Shown here piece by piece: positions 7,727 through 15,222 of a stretch of 64,000 nucleotides of DNA (positions within the stretch are counted from its first letter, which is position 1; every line of letters starts with the position of its first letter). The stretch spans positions 1-64,000 of the forward strand of contig JAVBUO010000020.1 in assembly GCA_031555315.1 (NCBI GenBank). The letters are read 5' to 3'. The translations under genes and the position numbers were made by a program. The notes under the pieces are model-generated. The model saw only the letters and a list, made by a program, of their open reading frames with translations. It made no database searches and was not told the origin of the DNA. Source of the stretch: JAVBJV01 sp031555315 (GTDB taxonomy: Bacteria; Pseudomonadota; Alphaproteobacteria; Acetobacterales; Acetobacteraceae).

Positions 7727-10015
7727 CTATGCGATGATATTGCTCTCGACATCGCGCAGATCGACGCTGTCCAGATCCAGCCCCGTTGCGTCGCGATACA
7801 GGGCGCAGTCGCTGAAAGCGAGCAGGCCGTCCCCCAGCGCCGGATGCACCGGGCTGAGCGCGCCGACACCCAGCCAGTATTGGCGTTTCTTGATCGGGAT
7901 CGAGACGACATATTGCTGCAATCCGCGCAGATGCCTGCGCATCGGGCGTTCTGTCGCGCGGATGGTGGCGAGCAGCCGGTGCGCCTCGTCGTCCCACGGA
8001 ACGACGACGGACTCCATCGCATCATCGATCAGGCGGAACGACTTGCCGAGACTTTCGAAAGCAAATGAAAGATCCTTCGCCCGTTCCTTCAGCGCGTTCA
8101 GAACGCCCTGGCGGTTGTCGACCTCGGTTGCGTCGAGTGCGTCCGGCCCCTTGTTGAAATACAGATTCTTGAAATAGGCGCGCACCGCCGCAAGTGACAG
8201 AAGATCGTCCTCATGCTGATCCAGCAACGGTTCGGTTGCCTGCCAGAACTGCTTGATCGCATGCGGCGGTTTGACGCCGGCCGGCCTGAAGACGACAACC
8301 CGGCCGGATGACAAGCGGCCTTCGCGATTGCAGCGTCCCGCCGCCTGAGCGATCGAATCGAGACCTGCTACGGCACGCCAGACCTCGGGGAAGTCGACGT
8401 CGACGCCCGCCTCGATCAGGCTGGTAGCAACCAGGCGCACCGGCTGCGGATTGTCCGGATGCAGGCGCTTGCGCACGTCCGCGAGCACCGCCCGCCGATG
8501 CCGCGGACACATCAGCGTTGACAGATGCACAGCGCCCGGTAGATCGCTGATGGCGTCATACAGGGCACGCGCATGCGGGCGGCTGTTGACGATGCAGAGC
8601 ATCTGCTCCTGTGCGCGAAAGCATGCGACGATATCGCCGTCCGTGGTTTCTCCCGGTTGCACTTCCACCTGCACGCGCTTGAGACGCTGGTACAGATCGA
8701 TCGGGTCGGGGGCCAGCTCGCGATCCGGGTCTATCTGGAACCCGAGGTTCCTGCGCTGTTTGTCGATCAGGGCATTGTCATCCTTACGCCAGGCGGGCTG
8801 GGTTGCCGTGCAGAGGACGATGCTGCTGCGATAGTTGCGCTGCAGTTCATCCAGCGCGGCAAGGCTCGGGTGCAGCACATGCAGCGGCAGGCTCTGTGCT
8901 TCGTCCAGAACGATCACCGCATTGGCGATGTTATGCAGCTTCCGGCAGCGTGAGGTGCGGTTGGCGAACAGGCTTTCGAAGAACTGCACCGCGGTGGTGA
9001 CGATGATCGGCGCATCCCAGTTCTCGGCGGCTTTGCGCAGCCGGTCCGTTGGTCCGTGGCCTTCATCCTGGTTGGCGCCTTTGGCTTCCCAGTCGAAGCT
9101 GGCGTGGTGTTCCAGAATATCGCTGTCCGTATCCAGTGCCTTGCGGAAGACAGCAGCCGTCTGTTCGATGATGGAGGTAAATGGGATCACATAGATGACA
9201 CGGTCCATTCCATGCGTAACGGCGTGCTGCAACGCGAACGAAAGCGATGCCAACGTTTTTCCGCCACCGGTCGGAACGGTGAGTGTAAACAGACCTGGCG
9301 CCGAAGTGTGCTTTTGTGTCGCGTGTTCCAGAATGCGGGTACGCAATGCGTTGAGGTCGCTGCTCCGGGCGTGGGCGCGTAGGTCCGCCATATGCCGCCA
9401 CAGCCGGTCGCGCAGGTCGGTCAGTGGCGTATAACCGCCGCGTCCGGGACTTTCAGTGTTAGCGCGCGCATAGAAGGCCTCGGTTTCGAGAAAGTCGGCG
9501 TCGACCAGGCATGAAAACAGCATGCGTATCAGAAAAGCCCCAGAGAAACCCGGGTGCTGTCCCGGTTGGAAGATCCGGATCGATTGCTGCATATCCTGTG
9601 TAGAAGGAAGCGGCGGCACGTATTTTCGCCAGTCCGCATAAGGTTCGATCGGATGATCCGAAGACAACCTTTTTTCATCCAAAACTTTCCCGTCTGCCAG
9701 ACCTGCATGATGCCCGGCGATGATATAGGCGAGCATTCGTCCCAGAGGTGGTGGGTATGCCTTCATTGCCTCACGGGCACCCGCTGTGGAGTGGTCCGGA
9801 CCGCGCATCTTCTGAGCAGGCTGCCGGATATAGGCGGCAAAGGCATCGGATGCTTTGCCGATGTCGTGCAGAAATCCAGCAGTGCGCGAGATTTCAGACC
9901 AGCCGAAAACATCGGCGAATACGGCGGCGCGATCGGCGACGGCCTTCAGATGTTCGGACAATGGCTCCCAGCAGTCGACGGGCTGGCCTGGCAAGGAGTG
10001 CGCATATGCGTTCAT
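7727..10015 (-). CDS. cas3: CRISPR-associated helicase-nuclease Cas3
   Basis: A 762-residue fused HD nuclease and SF2 helicase. The HD domain shows His22, the LHDIGK motif (His50-Asp51) and IAGHHAGL. The helicase shows Walker A VPTGGGKT near 247-254, DEAQ near 371-374, and motif VI in IAQAAGRCNREGR. Cas3 is recruited by target-bound Cascade and degrades DNA. The start is the ATG at 10015; a TTG two codons upstream is also open. It is the first cas gene, separated from cas5 by about 176 bases, so cas5 onward may have separate control. Confidence 0.95.
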   Translation of the reverse strand: MNAYAHSLPGQPVDCWEPLSEHLKAVADRAAVFADVFGWSEISRTAGFLHDIGKASDAFAAYIRQPAQKMRGPDHSTAGAREAMKAYPPPLGRMLAYIIAGHHAGLADGKVLDEKRLSSDHPIEPYADWRKYVPPLPSTQDMQQSIRIFQPGQHPGFSGAFLIRMLFSCLVDADFLETEAFYARANTESPGRGGYTPLTDLRDRLWRHMADLRAHARSSDLNALRTRILEHATQKHTSAPGLFTLTVPTGGGKTLASLSFALQHAVTHGMDRVIYVIPFTSIIEQTAAVFRKALDTDSDILEHHASFDWEAKGANQDEGHGPTDRLRKAAENWDAPIIVTTAVQFFESLFANRTSRCRKLHNIANAVIVLDEAQSLPLHVLHPSLAALDELQRNYRSSIVLCTATQPAWRKDDNALIDKQRRNLGFQIDPDRELAPDPIDLYQRLKRVQVEVQPGETTDGDIVACFRAQEQMLCIVNSRPHARALYDAISDLPGAVHLSTLMCPRHRRAVLADVRKRLHPDNPQPVRLVATSLIEAGVDVDFPEVWRAVAGLDSIAQAAGRCNREGRLSSGRVVVFRPAGVKPPHAIKQFWQATEPLLDQHEDDLLSLAAVRAYFKNLYFNKGPDALDATEVDNRQGVLNALKERAKDLSFAFESLGKSFRLIDDAMESVVVPWDDEAHRLLATIRATERPMRRHLRGLQQYVVSIPIKKRQYWLGVGALSPVHPALGDGLLAFSDCALYRDATGLDLDSVDLRDVESNIIA

Positions 10016-10404
10016 AATCAATGTGCCGGGTAAGAGGTTCGTTATTGGAATATCTGGGCAGCCGGTGTCGTCGAAAATAGTTTCACGCAGGGACTATAAG
10101 GCGACAAGCGGGAATATCGCGCCTTCCGCAACGGGTGTTCCGCAAGTGCCGGATGCTAAAAACTATCTGCGAACCTCTGGAACATTGCGTTAACCAGACT
10201 GGGCGTTACCAGACCGGGCGTTACCAGACCGGTTTTTGGCAGATGAGGTGCGGGTCCTGCTCAAGATATCATCTGGGGTCAGGGGTGCTTCGGAGCGTTG
10301 CAAAATGGGGGGGAAGATCACGCCATCATTCAACCATTATTTGGTGAAATGAAATCCATGTTCACCCACAACTATGTGAATTTTAACCTGGAGAGATAAT
10401 CCCA
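10016..10404. other. Intergenic region between cas3 and the secreted-protein cluster
   Basis: This divergent intergenic region must hold the promoter for cas3 (minus) and for the small secreted protein at 10405 (plus). No hexamer pair was convincing. It contains a short tandem repeat (10187-10230). A short plus-strand open frame from 10135 lacks a ribosome site and family features and is not called. Confidence 0.5.
10187..10230 (+). repeat. 15-bp tandem repeat, about 3 units
   Basis: Two perfect copies of a 15-base unit, GGGCGTTACCAGACC (10201-10215 and 10216-10230), follow an imperfect copy GCGTTAACCAGACT (10187-10200). The array sits upstream of cas3 on the minus strand and of the secreted-protein cluster on the plus strand. 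Function unknown; it could be a replication-slippage product or iterated binding sites. Confidence 0.8.
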
Positions 10405-10683
10405 ATGAATATTTGCAAGCTCATTCCCGTCCTGGCAGCCGTATCTGCACTGGCGGCCGCGCCGGCCGTTGCGGCAGAGGAAAATACGCGCGTCACGGCG
10501 CCGGGCGCCACTGTTCAGACCGGTCCGGATGGTTCGGTGTCGGTCCGCGCGCCCGGGGTTTCCATTACGGTTCCGGGTGGAGCCGGCGGTGCGGCGGTGG
10601 TTGCGCCCGGCGCAGCGGTGACGGCGTCGCCCGATGCGGCGGCAGAGAGCGATGACGGGGACGCGAGCGGCAAACCGGAGTAA
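10405..10683 (+). CDS. Small secreted protein, Gly/Val/Ala/Pro-rich
   Basis: A 92-residue protein with a clear Sec signal peptide (MNICKLIPVLAAVSALAAAP, cleavage probably after AVA-A near residue 23). The mature part is low-complexity, alternating beta-prone and PG turns (RVTAPGATV, VSVRAPGVSITVPGGAGG), with an acidic tail. No cysteines in the mature part. Similar alternation (VQVDGSGVRVQTPGANVAVGGAG) forms the N-terminal segment of the protein at 11589, linking it to the paralogous cluster that follows. GGAGAG lies upstream of the ATG. Function unknown; probably periplasmic. Confidence 0.7.
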   Translation: MNICKLIPVLAAVSALAAAPAVAAEENTRVTAPGATVQTGPDGSVSVRAPGVSITVPGGAGGAAVVAPGAAVTASPDAAAESDDGDASGKPE

Positions 10684-10968
10684 TTGAAGAAGCGGCACAC
10701 GGCAGTGCGCAGCCAGGCGTCCGATGTCGTGTGCCAGTGCTTCGGTTGACGGAATGAACGATCGCGCAGGATCGGCAGGAGTTTTCATAATCCCGCCCTG
10801 ATGTTGTTTCCGTCAGTGTTCGCGGTTTACTGGGCGGGCGCATCAGGCAGCGCGGGAAGAACAGATCCAGATACAGGCGGAAGCCATCCAGCGCACCGAG
10901 CGACTGCGCCAGAAGCGGGGATGTAAAACGCCGTCAACCGGTAGGCTGCGATGAAAGGTTCCGATTTG

Positions 10969-11505
10969 ATGAGTTTCAAACGGACGATCCAGCGGGCTTT
11001 GGTAGCCGTTTCTCTGCTTGCTCCAACGACCGCGCTCGCGCAGGCGCCCGGCCCCGGCGTTGCGCAGATACTGGGGCAGCCCGTTACGGGTGACACGACC
11101 TGGATCGTGCGGGAAGAGAGAAACGGAAACGTCGGCCTGACCTGGGAAACAGCGGAAACCAACCATGTGACCGTCGATCTTTCCTGCAGAGCCAGCGACC
11201 GCAGTCTGCACATGATCTATTATGTCGAACCCGCAAATGCGCGGGATGGCGTGGAGATGCAAGTGACACTGGCCTCTGAAGGCGGAGCGGTCGAACTGGG
11301 GATGACCGGCCATCGTCCAGAGGAAGGGAACGCGTTCTACTTTCTCAACATCCAGACGCAGATGACGCCTGCGCTTGCCCGCGTTCTGACGACCGGCCCG
11401 TCGCTGGTCATCCGCATACAGGGGGACGGGCGCGCGACGGCGATTCCGCTGGCCGGTTCGGCGCAAGGTATGGCGGCGCTGGTACGGGTGTGCGGTGGCG
11501 GGTAG
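10969..11505 (+). CDS. Secreted protein of a tandem paralogous family, copy 1
   Basis: I do not recognise this family. The 178-residue product (ATG at 10969; another ATG at 10951 is possible) has a signal peptide ending ALAQ. The core shows TTWIVREERNGNVGLTWE, a conserved cysteine in VDLSCRASDRSLHMIYY, ARDGVEMQVTLASEGG, and a C-terminal block TPALARVLTTGPSLVIRIQG ... IPLAGSAQGMAALVRVCGGG with a second conserved cysteine. The two cysteines recur in all four copies, suggesting a periplasmic disulfide-linked fold. It is the first of four adjacent same-strand copies. Confidence 0.75.
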   Translation: MSFKRTIQRALVAVSLLAPTTALAQAPGPGVAQILGQPVTGDTTWIVREERNGNVGLTWETAETNHVTVDLSCRASDRSLHMIYYVEPANARDGVEMQVTLASEGGAVELGMTGHRPEEGNAFYFLNIQTQMTPALARVLTTGPSLVIRIQGDGRATAIPLAGSAQGMAALVRVCGGG

Positions 11506-11588
11506 GCGGCGGACATGTCCGCCCATGAAATTTGATGATCGATACAGCATATCCGATGTGCGGGTTTCAGCGAGGGGATTTGCCTTAG

Positions 11589-12194
11589 ATGGGTTTCAAA
11601 CATGTTGTCCGGTCTCTTCCGGTGGCCGCGAGCGTGTCTTTTCTTGCCGCGGCACCTGTGTTTGCGCAGGCGAATGTGCAGGTCGACGGCAGCGGCGTGC
11701 GTGTTCAAACACCCGGCGCCAACGTAGCGGTTGGTGGCGCGGGCACCAGCGGTGCCGTTATCCTCGGGGAACCGGCCGCGGCCGGTATGGAATGGAGTGT
11801 GCGGCGATCGGAAGATGGTGACGTCATCGTCGTCTGGGAAAAACCGGACACCGGCCATCAGACGGTCTCCTTCACGTGCAAGGCCGCCGAACGCAGTTTG
11901 CGGATTGTGTATCATGCCGAACCGGCGCGTGCGCGGGACGGTATGACGGTGCGGGTGTCGCTGGCCTCCGAAGGCGGCGTGGCCGAACTGAGAATGACCA
12001 GCCGGCGCTTCGAGGAGGAAATGGAAGATTTCTTTCTGGAAGCGCTGACGCCGTTGACGCCCGAACTCGCTCGTGTGCTGGCCGGTCAGTCGCTGGTCAT
12101 CCGCATGCAGGGGGACGAACGCGCCACAGTGCTGCCGCTGGCCGGTGCGGTGGAAGGCGTGGCGGAACTGGTGCGCCAGTGCGGCAGCAGGTAA
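11589..12194 (+). CDS. Secreted protein of the tandem family, copy 2
   Basis: 201 residues with a signal peptide ending VFAQ. After it comes a beta-prone Val/Gly segment (NVQVDGSGVRVQTPGANVAV) resembling the small protein at 10405. The family core then follows: MEWSVRRSEDGDVIVVWE, cysteine in VSFTCKAAERSLRIVY, ARDGMTVRVSLASEGG, FFLEALTPLTPELARVL, and LPLAGAVEGVAELVRQCGSR with the terminal cysteine. GAGGGG upstream of the ATG serves as ribosome site. It looks like a fusion of the 10405-type segment and the core seen in copy 1. Function unknown. Confidence 0.75.
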   Translation: MGFKHVVRSLPVAASVSFLAAAPVFAQANVQVDGSGVRVQTPGANVAVGGAGTSGAVILGEPAAAGMEWSVRRSEDGDVIVVWEKPDTGHQTVSFTCKAAERSLRIVYHAEPARARDGMTVRVSLASEGGVAELRMTSRRFEEEMEDFFLEALTPLTPELARVLAGQSLVIRMQGDERATVLPLAGAVEGVAELVRQCGSR

Positions 12195-12265
12195 GAAATA
12201 CATCGCCATCGGACAAATCCGCCCGTCATCGCAACAGGGACGGGGGGCTTGAAAAACCAGGAAAC

Positions 12266-12760
12266 ATGCCGACCATGCAGTTCGTGAAAATGATGCGGCT
12301 TCTGCCGCTGCTTGCCGCCACGGTTCCATTCCCGGCTGCCCACGCGCAGGAGATGGTCTGGAACAGCAAGCAGGACGATGGCGGCGTGTATCTGATGGCA
12401 AGCGAGGAAGGATCCTTCCACCCGGCGATCATGTTTCTCTGCAATCCGCAGACCCGGCGTCTGATCGTCAACTACGACATCGGTGTGGAAGTCAGGCAGC
12501 AGCTTGTGGTCTGGTCGTCCGAGGGGGGGCGGGTGGAACTGCGGATGGGTGAAGCGCCGCCATCGGTCACCGACAGCGGCGTCGAGGTGCAGGGATACGA
12601 CGGTCTGTATGTCGAAACCGACCTGACGCCCGCTCTGGTCCGCATACTGCGCGACGGACGGACGCTGTCGGTGCGTACGTCCTCCAGCGCGCTGGACGTT
12701 CCGCTGGCCGGTGCGGCGGAGGGGGTGACGGCGCTGGTGCGGGCATGCGGGAACATTTGA
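12266..12760 (+). CDS. Secreted protein of the tandem family, copy 3
   Basis: 164 residues from the ATG at 12266 (a second ATG three codons on is possible). The signal peptide ends AHAQ. The core is shorter and more divergent than copies 1 and 2: MVWNSKQDDGGVYLMASEE, cysteine in IMFLCNPQTRRLIVNYDI, VVWSSEGGRVELRMGEAPP, DLTPALVRILRDGRTLSVR, and VPLAGAAEGVTALVRACGNI. Both conserved cysteines are kept. The open frame extends upstream into copy 2 but without a plausible signal sequence. Confidence 0.75.
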   Translation: MPTMQFVKMMRLLPLLAATVPFPAAHAQEMVWNSKQDDGGVYLMASEEGSFHPAIMFLCNPQTRRLIVNYDIGVEVRQQLVVWSSEGGRVELRMGEAPPSVTDSGVEVQGYDGLYVETDLTPALVRILRDGRTLSVRTSSSALDVPLAGAAEGVTALVRACGNI

Positions 12761-12840
12761 ACCTGCCCGGTTGCGCGCGGCTTGCCAGGCAGGGAACCGG
12801 TTTGCAAAACTGTGCCGGTTTCAATGCAGGAATCTGAACG

Positions 12841-13365
12841 ATGACCGAACGTGGCTCCCGGCTTGTCTCCATGATTTTGGCCGCATGTCTTCTGGCTGTG
12901 GCGCCGGCGTTCGCACAGGGCGACGGCCTTGCGTGGGTTGTCCACCGCCTGGACGATGGCGGCGTGTCCGTGGTGCGTGAAAATCCGGATCCGGACACCG
13001 ATTTCCAGATCGTGGCGCTGACCTGCGACGCCGAGACGCGTGTGTTGCGCATGCTCTACTACGTCACCCCCGAGGCGCGTGGCAACCAGCCCGATCCGGG
13101 CGGCGTTTACGACGCGCAGACCACTTGGTCTTCGGACGGCGGCACGTTCGAACTGGCGATGCGCGGCCGGCAGGCCGAACCGGATGCCGAGGAATTTTTT
13201 GTCGAGGCCGAGACACGCCTGACACCCGCGCTGATCCGCGTCCTGACCACCGGGCGGAAGCTGACCGTCCGTATACAGGGGGCGGCGGGCCGGCCGGTCG
13301 AGATTCCACTGGCCGGGTCGGCGGAAGGCATGGCGGCGCTGGTGCAGGCATGCGGCGCGCGTTGA
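12841..13365 (+). CDS. Secreted protein of the tandem family, copy 4
   Basis: 174 residues with a signal peptide ending AFAQ. Core features match the other copies: LAWVVHRLDDGGVSVVRE, cysteine in IVALTCDAETRVLRMLYY, TTWSSDGGTFELAMRGR, FFVEAETRLTPALIRVLTTG, KLTVRIQG, and IPLAGSAEGMAALVQACGAR. It is the last full copy of the cluster, all on the plus strand with gaps of about 70-85 bases, so they may be co-transcribed. Function unknown; a secreted or periplasmic role follows from the signal peptide. Confidence 0.75.
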   Translation: MTERGSRLVSMILAACLLAVAPAFAQGDGLAWVVHRLDDGGVSVVRENPDPDTDFQIVALTCDAETRVLRMLYYVTPEARGNQPDPGGVYDAQTTWSSDGGTFELAMRGRQAEPDAEEFFVEAETRLTPALIRVLTTGRKLTVRIQGAAGRPVEIPLAGSAEGMAALVQACGAR

Positions 13366-13442
13366 ACCGGGTCGCTCTGGGTCTGGCGGCGTTGTGCTGC
13401 CTGCCCGCCGCCGCCCAGGCGCAGGCGTGCGACGGGGCGTGA
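13350..13442 (+). CDS. Orphan 30-residue signal-peptide-like ORF
   Basis: An ATG overlapping the end of copy 4 opens a 30-codon frame that is almost entirely signal peptide (MRRALNRVALGLAALCCLPA, then AQAQ and ACDGA). It may be a decayed fifth member of the secreted family or a chance frame. Low confidence as a gene; recorded because a complete Sec signal with an AQA cleavage site is unusual by chance. Confidence 0.25.
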   Translation: MRRALNRVALGLAALCCLPAAAQAQACDGA

Positions 13443-13473
13443 CGGCCGCGTCAGCGCCGTTTCAAACGGTCTC

Positions 13474-13620
13474 TCAGAAATCCGTGCAGCGGCCCTTCTG
13501 TTCCCAGTCGCCGAAGCGGGTGGGTTCGGGACCCTTGGGGCCGCCGATCTCGACGGGCTTGCCGTCGATGGCCGGCTGGGGGGCGGGAACAGGGGCTGGT
13601 TTTTTTTCGGTTTCGCTCAT
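13474..13620 (-). CDS. DUF1674 protein, SdhAF4-like
   Basis: 48 residues from the ATG at 13620. The C-terminal half GKPVEIGGPKGPEPTRFGDW followed by EQKGRCTDF is the DUF1674 signature, the family of mitochondrial succinate dehydrogenase assembly factor 4, which protects and helps mature flavinylated SdhA. The N-terminus is Pro/Ala-rich and probably disordered. An sdhCDAB operon lies 33 kb away in the same window. In alphaproteobacteria DUF1674 genes commonly sit beside htpX and rsmB, as here. Confidence 0.85.
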   Translation of the reverse strand: MSETEKKPAPVPAPQPAIDGKPVEIGGPKGPEPTRFGDWEQKGRCTDF

Positions 13621-13625
13621 GTGGC

Positions 13626-14117
13626 TTATCTGGGGTTGGACGGCTGTGAGTGTATAATGGGGCGCGCGGCGGCCGCAGCCCGCAAAGCGGCCTGCCAGTC
13701 GCGGAACAGGGGCCAGGACACTATGCCGGCCAGTATCAACGCCGCCACGCCCATGGCGATGAAATATGTCCCATCGAACAGCGGAAACGAGGAAACGAGG
13801 ATCGCGCCTTTCTTGCTCCATTTCACGACCGCCCCGAGGATGATCAGAATGGTAGCGTACCCACCATAGATGATCTGGGCGAGGTAATAACGGCGCAGCC
13901 AGCAGTAAAGCCCGGTAGAAAGGACGGCGCAGCCGATCACGTTCGTCATCATGGCCGTATCGTCCGGTATGGCGCTGTCGAACAGTTGCGGCGTGATGCC
14001 GGCCAGGCCGAGCAGAAACGGGATGGCAAACAGGGCTTTCCCGAAGAAGGGCGCGAATATCGGATGGACGCGCGGGCCACGGGTTATCCGGGGAAGAGGG
14101 TGTTGTTCCAAATTCAT
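13626..14117 (-). CDS. Integral membrane protein, unknown function
   Basis: 163 residues from the ATG at 14117 (a TTG eight codons upstream is also open). About four hydrophobic segments are visible: ALFAIPFLLGLAGITPQLF, TNVIGCAVLSTGLYCWL, YGGYATILIILGAVV and YFIAMGVAALILAGIVSW. The arrangement resembles small four-helix inner-membrane proteins, but I do not recognise a family. It lies directly upstream of the DUF1674 gene (5 bases) and likely shares its transcript, divergent from htpX. Confidence 0.7.
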   Translation of the reverse strand: MNLEQHPLPRITRGPRVHPIFAPFFGKALFAIPFLLGLAGITPQLFDSAIPDDTAMMTNVIGCAVLSTGLYCWLRRYYLAQIIYGGYATILIILGAVVKWSKKGAILVSSFPLFDGTYFIAMGVAALILAGIVSWPLFRDWQAALRAAAAARPIIHSQPSNPR

Positions 14118-14271
14118 GACAATTCCGTGAAAAAATAGCAATATTTTAGTGGATACAAGAGACTATATGCCGGAACAAGTGGGTTCCCGGGAATGCGGTC
14201 TACTGGACGAAAACCTGATGAAAAACCCACCGGGCGCACCATATAACGGGCTGACGAACGGAGGAACCCGA

Positions 14272-15219
14272 ATGAACTACATGAAGACCACGCTGCTGCT
14301 GGCCGGGCTGACGGCGCTGTTCGGCGGTATCGGTTATGTGGTGGCCGGTCAGGGCGGGATGCTGATCGCGTTGCTGATCGCCGTCGGCATGAACGTCTTC
14401 GCGTGGTGGAATTCGGGTGCCATGGTCCTGCGCATGCACAACGCGCAGGAGATCGGACCGGGCGACATGCCGGGTCTGCATCGCATGGTGCAGGAACTGG
14501 CGCAGCGCGCCGGGCTGCCGATGCCGAAGCTCTACATTATCCACGAGGCGCAGCCGAACGCCTTCGCCACCGGCCGCAACCCCGAAAACGCCGCGGTGGC
14601 GGTCAACACCGGTCTGCTCGACCTGCTGACCGAAGAGGAGGTCGCCGGGGTGGTGGCGCACGAGCTCGCGCATGTGCGCAACCGCGACACGCTGACCATG
14701 ACGATCACCGCGACGCTGGCCGGGGCGATCTCGATGATCGCGCAGATGGGGCAGTTCGGCATGCTGTTCGGCGGCGGGCGCGACGGCGAGAACCGGTCGA
14801 ACCCGATCGTCATGCTGCTGATGACGATCCTCGCCCCGCTGGCGGCGATGCTGGTGCAGATGGCGATCAGCAGGACGCGCGAATACTCGGCCGACCGGCT
14901 CGGCGGGCAGATCTGCGGCAACCCGCTGGCGCTGGCCGGCGCGCTGAAGAAGCTGGAAAACTACGCGCACCGCATTCCCAACGAGGCGGCCGAGGCGGCG
15001 CCCGCCACCGCGCATATGTTCATCATCAACCCGCTGAGCGGGCGCAACATGGACAACCTGTTCACCACCCATCCGAACACCGAGAACCGCATCCACGCGC
15101 TGCGCGAACAGGCGGCCGAGATGGGGGTGATCGGCCCGTCGCCGTGGGGGGCGTCTTCGCGGCACCGTGCTCCGGCTGCGCCGCCGCCGGTTTCTACCAC
15201 ACACAACCCATGGGCCTGA
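14272..15219 (+). CDS. htpX: Membrane zinc metalloprotease HtpX
   Basis: 315 residues. The N-terminus MNYMKTTLLLAGLTALFGGI has GGAGG 5-7 bases upstream, which decides the start against a longer open frame. Two N-terminal membrane helices (about 7-45), then the M48 zinc motif HELAH at 130-134 followed by RNRDT, two further hydrophobic segments, and SRTREYSADRLGG supplying the third zinc ligand. HtpX degrades misfolded inner-membrane proteins. The Ala/Pro-rich C-terminal tail is a common alphaproteobacterial extension. Confidence 0.95.
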   Translation: MNYMKTTLLLAGLTALFGGIGYVVAGQGGMLIALLIAVGMNVFAWWNSGAMVLRMHNAQEIGPGDMPGLHRMVQELAQRAGLPMPKLYIIHEAQPNAFATGRNPENAAVAVNTGLLDLLTEEEVAGVVAHELAHVRNRDTLTMTITATLAGAISMIAQMGQFGMLFGGGRDGENRSNPIVMLLMTILAPLAAMLVQMAISRTREYSADRLGGQICGNPLALAGALKKLENYAHRIPNEAAEAAPATAHMFIINPLSGRNMDNLFTTHPNTENRIHALREQAAEMGVIGPSPWGASSRHRAPAAPPPVSTTHNPWA

Positions 15220-15222
15220 GAC

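Noticed and set aside
10372..10788. Minus-strand frame opposite the 92-residue secreted protein
   Set aside because: Arg-rich shadow of the secreted-protein gene; no ribosome site or family pattern. Its first 35 residues and the adjacent frame near 10843-10930 look mildly protein-like, but not enough to call a pseudogene.
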